The position numbers and the translations under genes were made by a program. From NCBI GenBank assembly GCA_964630905.1, contig CAZVWR010000022.1:1-45757 (forward strand): a stretch of DNA of 45,757 nt, in the 5' to 3' direction. Shown here one piece after another: positions 8,563-16,200 of the stretch; within the stretch, counting starts at the first letter, position 1; each line of letters begins with the position of its first letter. Source of the stretch: JAGOEX01 sp964630905 (GTDB taxonomy: Bacteria; UBP6; UBA1177). The notes under the pieces were generated by a model. It was not told the origin of the DNA, searched no databases, and saw nothing but the letters and a program-made list of their open reading frames with translations.

Positions 8563-10179
8563 TCAATCCAGGAAATTATAAACCCCGAGCGGATTTAAAG
8601 GAGCGGTTTCAAGGAAAAGGGTTGTTTCAAACATTACAGTTTCTTTTTCAGGATCAAGATATTTAATATAGATAGAGTTCTGAAAAGGGTCGAAAACGAT
8701 AACCGTTGCATTCATTTTGCCTGTATTCCACAAGAAATTTGTAACTGTCCCCATGTCACCGAGAGGGTTTGTGTTCCCTCCGGGTCCCATGTTTATTTCC
8801 CACATCTTTCCCCATGGTGTTGCAGGATCATCGATTGGAGCAACGCTTCCTGTATGAAAATCTCCACTCAGCCATACAACATTACGGATATTGTTGTTAA
8901 TTATGTGGTTGAGGGTCTCAGTTCTTTGAGCTTTGTATCCTTCCCATCTGTCGTTTAAAGCAAAGTCCCAGAGTCCGCCGTAATGAGCGATCGGAACGCT
9001 GTTGGCGATAACTTTGAAATGGGCGGTACTGTCAAGAAGTGCCTGTTTAAACCAGGACATCTGTTTTTTACTCATATAAATAGGATCACTACCGCTTCTT
9101 GAGTCGGGGACTCTTTCAGCCCGGCAGTCTATCATGAACATTTCGAGTGTTTTTCCCCATTTGAATGTTCTGTAATATGATGGATTACCCCAGTTATTCT
9201 CAACATCCTCCCTTTTTTCAACAGGCAGCATTTCAAACCATACATCAAGTCCGCGGCGAACTTTGGCAAGATCTTTTTTCAGATCGGGTTCATAATCACC
9301 GTTGTCTGTTATTTCATGGTCATCCCAGACGATGTATTGACCTGTTGTGGGAAGAAATGACTTGTAGTCAGTTTCAGAAAGGGTTCTGCGCCAGTAATCT
9401 CTGAAATCTTCAGTTGAACTGCATCCGTCATTGTATGAAAAATCTCCAAGCTGGACAAAAAAGTCGGCATTGAACTTTTCGGAAACTTTCAAAGCAGTAT
9501 ATTCATGTTTAAAATTTGTTCCGTGAGTTCCTGTAATTGTTATTGTTTCCATACATTCAGGATGTATCGCTGTTTTGAATCTGCCTGTTAATGACTTTGA
9601 CACAAAACCTTCTCCGTTCTTTGCAAAAAAGCCATATCTGTACCATGTTCCGGGAGCAAGACCGTCAACTTTTATTTTCAGAGTTTTCTCAACGGGAGTA
9701 ATTGCTGTCTCTTTAACAAGCATAACTTTTTCCGATTCATCAGAATCTCTCCAGATCACAAGCGTCTTTTCGAGGTTGTCTTCAGTATGTCCCCATAAAA
9801 TCACTTTGTAGTGTTCCATGCTTCCTGCCTGAACTGTCATTGTGAAATTTACTTCATCAAGTTGAATAGAGGTATATATATCATCAGAAACTACAGCATT
9901 GTCATAAGTTGAAGGTTCTGTTTTGCAAAAATCGACTGGTTCATCGTCAACGATCTCATCTTCATCTTCGTCAGTGATTTCAACATCTTCTTCAACGACA
10001 AACTCTGAATCATCTTCAGTTTCTTCAACAATATCAGGAGTTTCATCGGGCACAGCAGTTATGTCGTTTTCGGTCTGACTACTTTCGTCAACTGTCTGTT
10101 CGGGCTCTTCTTTCCAGTTTTCTCTGGTACATGAAAGAACGGCGATAAAAAAAAGAAATGTAATTGCTGACCGCTTCAT
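8563..10179 (-). CDS. PhoD-like phosphatase/phosphodiesterase lipoprotein
   Basis: A 538-residue exported enzyme of the PhoD/metallophosphatase group, likely to release phosphate from diesters or monoesters outside the cytoplasm. The start is ATG at 10179, with GAGG in the bases before it; an ATG 18 bases further up would place that site inside the gene. The signal peptide ends in AVLSC. A long acidic linker (EETEDDSEFVVEEDVEITDE) follows, then an Ig-like N-terminal domain (TWYRYGF motif) and the catalytic domain with GDFSYNDG, WDDHEITDN and SGDFHTG, the expected metal ligands. A conserved cysteine follows YNDG, as in PhoD-type proteins. PhoD enzymes are usually Tat-exported; this one has no twin arginine and looks like a Sec lipoprotein. 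It is the second phosphatase lipoprotein within 8 kb. Confidence 0.85.
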   Translation of the reverse strand: MKRSAITFLFFIAVLSCTRENWKEEPEQTVDESSQTENDITAVPDETPDIVEETEDDSEFVVEEDVEITDEDEDEIVDDEPVDFCKTEPSTYDNAVVSDDIYTSIQLDEVNFTMTVQAGSMEHYKVILWGHTEDNLEKTLVIWRDSDESEKVMLVKETAITPVEKTLKIKVDGLAPGTWYRYGFFAKNGEGFVSKSLTGRFKTAIHPECMETITITGTHGTNFKHEYTALKVSEKFNADFFVQLGDFSYNDGCSSTEDFRDYWRRTLSETDYKSFLPTTGQYIVWDDHEITDNGDYEPDLKKDLAKVRRGLDVWFEMLPVEKREDVENNWGNPSYYRTFKWGKTLEMFMIDCRAERVPDSRSGSDPIYMSKKQMSWFKQALLDSTAHFKVIANSVPIAHYGGLWDFALNDRWEGYKAQRTETLNHIINNNIRNVVWLSGDFHTGSVAPIDDPATPWGKMWEINMGPGGNTNPLGDMGTVTNFLWNTGKMNATVIVFDPFQNSIYIKYLDPEKETVMFETTLFLETAPLNPLGVYNFLD

Positions 10180-10358
10180 TTTTACCTCACAAAACAACTT
10201 AAAACAGGAAAATAATACATTCGAGTGTTAATTTATGATGAAATTAATATGAATATTCATCCTGATGAAAAATTTTCAGAAACAGAGAACTCATTGAAAC
10301 ATAAGACAATTCTAACAATTGCAGTTTATTTTATCTCCAGTTTTTTTAGAGGTGGAAA

Positions 10359-11090
10359 ATGGATTTGTTTGAAACAGCTTCCGGAACTTACTTTGCTTTT
10401 CAACCGATAGTTGAACCGACTATGGGCGTTACATTTGGATTTGAACTTCTTTTAAGGCATGACTCTCACTTATTTTCGATCCCCGATTTTTTTGACAGTG
10501 CTTTTGAAAAAGGTGTTCTGCACAGACTGGATCTTCTTTTGAGAGAGAAGGCTTTTGAGACTATAATAAAAGTCCCTTTCTATAAGGAGATGACCTTTTT
10601 CTACAACATAGACAACAGGATCCTGCTGGACAAGGAATATGAACAGGGAAAAACTGAAGAATTCCTGAAGAAAACGGAACTGCTGACAGAGAACATCTGT
10701 TTTGAAATATCTGAAAGGCATGAAATAAAGAAAAAGAACTATCAGAACATATTTTCAAGTTACAAGAATAGATCATTTCTTGTTGCAATTGATGATTACG
10801 GTGCAGGGTATTCGGGACTTAAAACACTTTACAATTTTGAACCCGATTTTATTAAAATCGACAGATTTCTTATAACAGACATATTCCACGATCCAAAAAA
10901 ACGGCTTTTTGTCTCTTCACTGGTTGACATGGCGCACAAAATGGGAATACAGGTAATTGCAGAAGGTGTTGAAACAGAACTTGAACTTCTCGGATGTGAA
11001 GAATGTGACTGTGATTTTGTTCAGGGCTATTTCATTCAGCGACCGACACCTGATATCAGCGAACTCAGAAAGAAGTATGATATAGGGTGA
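10359..11090 (+). CDS. stand-alone EAL-domain cyclic-di-GMP phosphodiesterase
   Basis: A 243-residue single-domain protein predicted to cleave the second messenger cyclic di-GMP to pGpG. GAGGTGG ends four bases before the ATG. The signature EAL appears as E29-L-L (FELLLRH), keeping the metal-binding glutamate. Other catalytic residues are present: E116 in CFEISER, D145-D146 in IDDYGAGYSG, K166 in FIKID, and E202/E205 in AEGVET. All key ligands being there, it is probably active despite the ELL variant. It has no sensor, GGDEF or membrane part, so it must be controlled through expression or partners. The next gene is convergent, its stop 11 bases away. The 179 bases upstream, shared with the divergent phosphatase gene, hold no promoter I would call. 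Confidence 0.85.
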   Translation: MDLFETASGTYFAFQPIVEPTMGVTFGFELLLRHDSHLFSIPDFFDSAFEKGVLHRLDLLLREKAFETIIKVPFYKEMTFFYNIDNRILLDKEYEQGKTEEFLKKTELLTENICFEISERHEIKKKNYQNIFSSYKNRSFLVAIDDYGAGYSGLKTLYNFEPDFIKIDRFLITDIFHDPKKRLFVSSLVDMAHKMGIQVIAEGVETELELLGCEECDCDFVQGYFIQRPTPDISELRKKYDIG

Positions 11091-11101
11091 TTCTAATAAA
11101 T

Positions 11102-12067
11102 TCACTTCACAATAAACGGCTCATTAATTATCCACAATCCGTCTATGTTCTCAATAGCCATTTTTGTTATTTCGGGTTTATTCCGGTTGATGAGAAGCCG
11201 TAGTCCTTTCGCATCCATCATGAAGTGCACATCTGTGTCGCTGTCTCCTGCGGCAAAAAGAGGCCTTTTGGAAAGATCCTCAGCAGGGAGCAGAGCAGAT
11301 CCGCCAGTTATTCCGAATATCAGTTCATTCATCCAGCATCGTTTGCCGATGCGGTAGGTCATCATCCTGTTCTCACCGTCTTTAAAAGGGCCGCAGCCCT
11401 GTAAACGAGGCGTTATAATCCCGTTTTCAACAACATTTCTAACCCCGATAACATTTTCAGGATTTATTCCCGCTTTTTTTGCAAAAGGTTCAACAAGAAA
11501 CTGAGGCGAAGCACTGATTACCCATATATCAAAACCGTTTCTGAAAAGTTCATCAATAAGCCACTTCATTTCAGGATATATGAAAACTTCTTCTTCCTGA
11601 ACCGCTTCTTTTACCGCCTGTTCACAAAGGATCTGAATATTTCTTACCGAATATCCGGCAAGCAGATGCGATAAAAAAGCGTAAGCCGGCTGATAAAGAT
11701 CCGGGTCAAATCCCGTAAAAGCGGCAGATCCGTCAGGAAGTGTTCCTTTTACATAAACATCCGTAAGTATTTCAAAACATTTGTGATCACTACCTTTAAT
11801 AAATCCCGATTCATCCGGACAATTTTCTTTTATGATCGTTACAGCTTCACCTGTCAGATATGGCGAAACTTTCTCCCAGTCGGGATATTTGAAAAGATCA
11901 TGTTCAAGCATCCACGAAAAGAAATAGTCACCGATATCATTAAAAACCACAGTATTGTCCCAGTCAAATACAGCAACAGGTTTTGTCGTGCAGTTGTCAC
12001 ACCTGTTTTTCTCAATAAATTCAGCTATAATTGTTCTGTTATTGCCGTTCCAGCCGATCGTTTTCAT
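11102..12067 (-). CDS. HAD-superfamily phosphatase, phosphoserine-phosphatase-like
   Basis: A 321-residue hydrolase predicted to remove phosphate from a small molecule through an aspartyl-phosphate intermediate. The start is ATG at 12067, with GAGGA five bases upstream; a TTG 30 bases earlier would overlap the preceding gene and has no ribosome site. Motif I is FDWDNT, motif II VISAS, and motif IV AAGDSDTD; a lysine in GPFKDGENR fits motif III. The long helical cap between motifs I and II resembles that of SerB-type enzymes. Last gene of a four-gene operon with a barrel, dehydrogenase and glycosyltransferase, 32 bases after the glycosyltransferase stop. A lipid- or sugar-phosphate substrate would fit, but this is inference. 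Confidence 0.75.
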   Translation of the reverse strand: MKTIGWNGNNRTIIAEFIEKNRCDNCTTKPVAVFDWDNTVVFNDIGDYFFSWMLEHDLFKYPDWEKVSPYLTGEAVTIIKENCPDESGFIKGSDHKCFEILTDVYVKGTLPDGSAAFTGFDPDLYQPAYAFLSHLLAGYSVRNIQILCEQAVKEAVQEEEVFIYPEMKWLIDELFRNGFDIWVISASPQFLVEPFAKKAGINPENVIGVRNVVENGIITPRLQGCGPFKDGENRMMTYRIGKRCWMNELIFGITGGSALLPAEDLSKRPLFAAGDSDTDVHFMMDAKGLRLLINRNKPEITKMAIENIDGLWIINEPFIVK

Positions 12068-12099
12068 TATTTCCTCAAGCTCATAAGTTTTAAGCAATA

Positions 12100-13296
12100 T
12101 TAATGTCTTTTCAACGCCATAGGATCGAACAGTTGTCCTTTTTTGAGAAGTTCTGAGGGATAGAATGTTCCTCTCCAGATTATTCCGCCACGGATTCCGT
12201 TTGTGATTGCGGAATGAAGGCAGATGAAATATGCAAGTAAATGATTTAACGGGGGAAAGATGGTGGGGATCAGAGGTCGTTTGAGATAAATATTTAAAAG
12301 ATTTATGACGATGAATGAAAGTGTCACGGTAAAAAGGGAGACGGCTTTTATCAGGATCGAATCACTTAAAAATAAGGCAAAGTAGGGGAGCATGTCAAAA
12401 AAGAACGGGATGGATGCAATTGCGGCAAGTTTTTTTCCTGAAAAACTTCCAAGTCCTGCAAAGGCAAGCCTTCCAAGACCTTCAAGAAGTTCCGGAAATG
12501 AATGATACCATGTGAGCCCCACTTTTGTTCTGCCGATCACAACTGAAGGTTTTCCTCCCTGCTCGATAATTTGCTGAGCCAGAACGGTGTCATCAACAAC
12601 CTCCATCTTCATGTCGTGAAATCCGTTTGTTCTGTCAAACACAGTTTTTCTCACAAGGTTGAAAGCTCCTGATCCGGCCGCCTGCTTTGCTCCCGGTCTT
12701 CCTATCGTCCATGGTCTGGTTAATAAAAGTATCTCCCGTAGAACTGTTGAAGTCGCACAGTTATTTAAAAAAAGATCTGATTTAAGATCCGGAAGCACCG
12801 CAACATGGTCAATAGAGCCGTTTTCAGCAAACAATATAACCTGTTCCAGTGCACCGGTTGAAATGAAAACATCGGCATCACTGAAAAGAAGCCACTCTCC
12901 GTTTGCGATTTCAACACCTTTCTGCATCGCATGAAGCTTTCCGAGCCATCCATCAGGAAGTATTTCGATATTGACAACTTTTATCCGGGGGTCAGTTTCT
13001 GCAAGTTTCTGAATTATCTGCAAAGTTCCATCGGTGCTTCTATCATTAACAACGATAAACTCAATGTTTTTATAGCTGTCGCTCAACCTTGATTTCATTG
13101 CCTGTTCAATTGTCTTTTCCTCATTGCAGGCGGTAATTATGATGCTTACTTTCGGGAGAGGGTTTGACGATTTATAATTGAATTCTTCAAGAACAGGAAG
13201 TGATCTTGATGACATATATAATGCATAACTCTGCCAAATCCAGATAATTGCTGAAATAGAAAGAGATATGAATAGAAAAAGATTGAGCCAGTTCAT
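12100..13296 (-). CDS. family 2 glycosyltransferase, membrane-anchored
   Basis: A 398-residue enzyme that should transfer a sugar from a nucleotide donor to a lipid or polysaccharide at the inner membrane. There is one N-terminal membrane segment (FLFISLSISAIIWIW) and three or so near the C-terminus (residues about 290-370). The GT2 core shows VSIIITACNEEKTIEQA, VVNDRSTDG, the metal-binding SDADVF and the acceptor region MEVVDDTVLAQQ. The arrangement and the closing motif RGGIIWRGTFYP resemble HpnB/CrtQ-like transferases. The ATG overlaps the dehydrogenase stop in ATGA, so it is probably translated by coupling; no good ribosome site precedes it. Confidence 0.8.
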   Translation of the reverse strand: MNWLNLFLFISLSISAIIWIWQSYALYMSSRSLPVLEEFNYKSSNPLPKVSIIITACNEEKTIEQAMKSRLSDSYKNIEFIVVNDRSTDGTLQIIQKLAETDPRIKVVNIEILPDGWLGKLHAMQKGVEIANGEWLLFSDADVFISTGALEQVILFAENGSIDHVAVLPDLKSDLFLNNCATSTVLREILLLTRPWTIGRPGAKQAAGSGAFNLVRKTVFDRTNGFHDMKMEVVDDTVLAQQIIEQGGKPSVVIGRTKVGLTWYHSFPELLEGLGRLAFAGLGSFSGKKLAAIASIPFFFDMLPYFALFLSDSILIKAVSLFTVTLSFIVINLLNIYLKRPLIPTIFPPLNHLLAYFICLHSAITNGIRGGIIWRGTFYPSELLKKGQLFDPMALKRH

Positions 13297-14063
13297 TTTC
13301 TGATGGACTTGAAAACCGTTTCCGCAGCTTTTTTACGACTCATGAACTTTAGCATTAACGCACCGAGTTTATTGATGAATCTCGGCATGACTATCACTTT
13401 GCCCTTAAAAAGTCCATTAACTGCTTCAAGTGCGGCAGGATAGCTTTCGCCGATGGTCCGGTTAACGAATTCAGACCGTTTCTGCCCGGCAACGGCAACA
13501 AATTCAGTGTTTGTATATCCGGGGCAGAAGGCACTTACCTTAACTTTTGATCCGGTTTCCTTCAGTTCCGTTGCAAGAGCCACAGAAAAGTTCATGACAT
13601 ATGCTTTTGAAGCTCCGTAAGCGGCGTAGCTCGGCATTGGATTGAACCCTGCAAATGATGCAACATTCATAATATATCCTGAATCTTTCTTCACCATATC
13701 CTTTAAAAAAAGGTTTGTAAGAGCAGTGAGTGTTGAAATGTTGAGTTGAAGCATATTATCAACTTTTGCGGCATCCTGAGAAATGAAAAGATCATACATC
13801 CCGAATCCGGCATTGTTGATAAGCGCTTCAATTTGTTCGTCTTTTGTCAGATTGTAGAGTTTCTCGGCAGCATCAAAGCCTGTTAGATCCATATCAATTA
13901 ATCTGACTTTAACCTTGTGTTTTTCTTCCACGGACTTTCTGACTTCCTCAAGCTTATCCTTTCTTCTTGCAACTATTATGAGATCATATCCCTTTGAAGC
14001 AAGAATGTGGGCAAAATCAACTCCGAATCCGCTTGAAGCGCCTGTGATGAGAGCTGTTACCAT
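13293..14063 (-). CDS. short-chain dehydrogenase/reductase
   Basis: A 256-residue NAD(P)-dependent oxidoreductase of the COG0300 (DltE-like) group. The nucleotide-binding motif is TGASSGFG at residues 7-14, with arginines in ARRKDKLEE that favour NADPH. NNAG follows near 86, the catalytic serine in MNVASFAG and the YGASK pair in SYAAYGASKAYV, so the triad is complete. A long C-terminal stretch (FINKLGALMLKFMSRKKAAE) is typical of members acting on lipids or bound to membranes. Overlaps the barrel gene before it by 7 bases and the glycosyltransferase after it by 4. Substrate unknown. Confidence 0.85.
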   Translation of the reverse strand: MVTALITGASSGFGVDFAHILASKGYDLIIVARRKDKLEEVRKSVEEKHKVKVRLIDMDLTGFDAAEKLYNLTKDEQIEALINNAGFGMYDLFISQDAAKVDNMLQLNISTLTALTNLFLKDMVKKDSGYIMNVASFAGFNPMPSYAAYGASKAYVMNFSVALATELKETGSKVKVSAFCPGYTNTEFVAVAGQKRSEFVNRTIGESYPAALEAVNGLFKGKVIVMPRFINKLGALMLKFMSRKKAAETVFKSIRK

Positions 14064-15289
14064 TGATATTCCACAGTTGCAACATAAGCCCAGTCGGAAA
14101 GATTATTGCCTGTGATCATATAAGGTCCGTCTGTGAAGAATTTAAGGTTTATGAGAGAGGTGAAAGTGAATCCTTTGACAGTCAATGACGGCCCGAAATA
14201 TGCATCAAGTGTTTCGCCAAGAACAGTGTCCTTGTCAGTTGTTTCTGCAACGGCTGTGGTTGTTTTGTCATCAAGAAGGATAAAATTTTTCATAACACCG
14301 GCTTTTATGGAAAACCATTCAACAGGAACAACATCAAGTCCAAGAGCCATTGTAAGATAGAACTCATCTTTCTTTATAGTCATTTTTTCAGGATTTGTAA
14401 CATCAACCTGTTCCTGAATGTTGTCAAAATGGTAAAGCGAAAAGATCAGTGCGGGATGAATTCTCATCCAACTTACCGGTTTAATGACAGATGCCGCCTT
14501 GAAGTTCCAGAAATATGAATCATGCTGGATTTTTGCTATCTTATCGCCATTGTTGTCAAGAACATATTCATGTACCGGAAGTACTCCGAAACCTGTTCCG
14601 ATAACGATGTCTGAATACTGTGTAGCTTTGAAACCGGTTCTTCCGAAAATTGAAAAATCGGCATTTCCGTTATAAGTCGTTGTTCTGTCGTATTCGAAAG
14701 TTCCGACAGCTTTTTCAGTCATCCACTGGAAATTGATGGCAAGACCTACATCAGCAAAAAGTTTTGCAGTACGGAAAGTTAATGACGGATTGATCTCCAT
14801 TCTGTCGGTGTCGATCTTATGGCTGTTCTTCGCTCCGGTTGTGCTGCTCTCTTCATAGTATCTGCCGAGAAGATATCTGAAGTTAAGGCCGAGAGCGATC
14901 TTATCGGTTATGTTTGCGCCGAATGCGAATCCCATTAAGTGGTTTGTGTCGGGAATCGCCGGGCCGCCCGGCTGAAGGTTTCCCATGATCTCTTTTATGT
15001 CAATCATGCTTCTTGTGTTGCCATGCTCATACCATGCCGCAGCAACAAGAGTTCTTCCAAGCATGGGAACAATGAGTCCGCCCTTTGTGAAGTTGCAGTC
15101 GATGTAGCCGTAACCTTTCTTGTTTGCGGCAAGAAGTGAAGGCAGATAGTATCCGTCAGTTCTTTCATTTGTGTCAGAAAGGACCGGAATGAGGTAAAAA
15201 CTTGAAGTTCTTTCAACATTTTCATAAACCTGTCCGTACACATTGAAAACAAAAAGCATAAATACTGTGATCATAAGGATTTTTTTCAT
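14057..15289 (-). CDS. outer-membrane beta-barrel protein, unknown family
   Basis: A 410-residue protein with the signal peptide MKKILMITVFMLFVFNVYG and then alternating hydrophobic/polar strands with many aromatics, ending in YVATVEYQW, a typical last barrel strand. The ATG at 15289 is preceded by a run of G (GGGGGG, complement of 15294-15299); an ATG 12 bases up would put that run inside the gene. I do not recognise the family; it may form a channel or hold a lipid or glycan at the outer membrane. First gene of the operon with dehydrogenase, glycosyltransferase and HAD phosphatase, which suggests a role in moving or anchoring the product of those enzymes. Confidence 0.7.
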   Translation of the reverse strand: MKKILMITVFMLFVFNVYGQVYENVERTSSFYLIPVLSDTNERTDGYYLPSLLAANKKGYGYIDCNFTKGGLIVPMLGRTLVAAAWYEHGNTRSMIDIKEIMGNLQPGGPAIPDTNHLMGFAFGANITDKIALGLNFRYLLGRYYEESSTTGAKNSHKIDTDRMEINPSLTFRTAKLFADVGLAINFQWMTEKAVGTFEYDRTTTYNGNADFSIFGRTGFKATQYSDIVIGTGFGVLPVHEYVLDNNGDKIAKIQHDSYFWNFKAASVIKPVSWMRIHPALIFSLYHFDNIQEQVDVTNPEKMTIKKDEFYLTMALGLDVVPVEWFSIKAGVMKNFILLDDKTTTAVAETTDKDTVLGETLDAYFGPSLTVKGFTFTSLINLKFFTDGPYMITGNNLSDWAYVATVEYQW

Positions 15290-15381
15290 AATTCCCCCCA
15301 AAGAAAGTTAAAAAGTTCCGTTATGAAATTACACTTATTTGATCAAAAAAGCAAATGAATTATCTGTTAAAGGAAAAAATC

Positions 15382-16047
15382 TCAGAAAGGAAGCGGAACG
15401 GCATAACCGACAAGGATAGCAAATGAACCGAAATACCAGTCATATTTTAATCCGTAAAGACTGGATGTGTATCTTATGTCGGCAACAAAGACCCCGATCT
15501 TTGTATTAATTTCAAGAGCGGATTTAATTACTATACCTATATCAAATCCGTCCCAGTAACCGGCAGCAAGATATGGCCCCAATCCGAAATTGAGCCAGAA
15601 CATATCATTTATCGGAAGATTGAATTGTGCAATTATTGGAAGACGGAAAAAACCGAAATAACCGCCGCCGAAATTCAATTCTGCCTGAAGACCGAAATTC
15701 TTGATAAAATTATATTCAAAGAAAAGATCTGTATGGAAACCGTAGTCAACAAAATTATTAAGGACAGAATTGTTTTTGGTATAGTTCATATGATAAATTT
15801 CTGGTCCGAACTTAATTCCGACGAGTGCCTTTTTATCGGGTGATCTGTGAACGAACTGCTGGAATTTGTTGCCCCCTGATGATTTTTCACTTTTTGCAGG
15901 AGCGGCATTTGTTTCTTTTCCTTCGTTTTCTTCGAGTCGATCTTCGTTTGTAACAGGTTCACTGGTATCCCCAAACATGTTCTCTTCTTCCGCAATAAGA
16001 CTGTAGAAACTGATAAGAACGATCAGTAAAATAATGAATCTTTTCAT
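15382..16047 (-). CDS. small outer-membrane beta-barrel protein
   Basis: A 221-residue protein. The ATG at 16047 has GGAGGG four bases upstream; an ATG 54 bases further up would hide the signal peptide MKRFIILLIVLISFYSLIA. A charged, disordered segment of about 60 residues (EENMFGDTSEPVTNEDRL and so on) precedes eight or so amphipathic strands. The end is ILVGYAVPLPF, with a C-terminal phenylalanine suited to barrel insertion. It resembles small OmpA/OmpW- or PorT-type barrels, but I cannot assign one. It is transcribed away from the glycine-rich lipoprotein pair, sharing a 153-base intergenic region. Confidence 0.65.
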   Translation of the reverse strand: MKRFIILLIVLISFYSLIAEEENMFGDTSEPVTNEDRLEENEGKETNAAPAKSEKSSGGNKFQQFVHRSPDKKALVGIKFGPEIYHMNYTKNNSVLNNFVDYGFHTDLFFEYNFIKNFGLQAELNFGGGYFGFFRLPIIAQFNLPINDMFWLNFGLGPYLAAGYWDGFDIGIVIKSALEINTKIGVFVADIRYTSSLYGLKYDWYFGSFAILVGYAVPLPF

Positions 16048-16133
16048 AAAACCCTCCAAAAGTTTATAAGAAATAACGAACAGGATGATATATAAGCACA
16101 AAAATTGAAAAGGAAAGGTTTTATTATCCTATC

Positions 16134-16162
16134 TTGCTTTAAATCCAGTTGCAATGTATAAT
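16134..16162 (+). promoter_or_regulatory. sigma70-type promoter for the glycine-rich lipoprotein pair
   Basis: TTGCTT (16134-16139), exactly 17 bases, then a perfect TATAAT (16157-16162), 38 bases before the ATG at 16201. Probably drives both paralogues. Confidence 0.6.
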
Positions 16163-16200
16163 TAACCCCGTTGTGTGCTTTGATCTTTCCGGGGGTTCAA

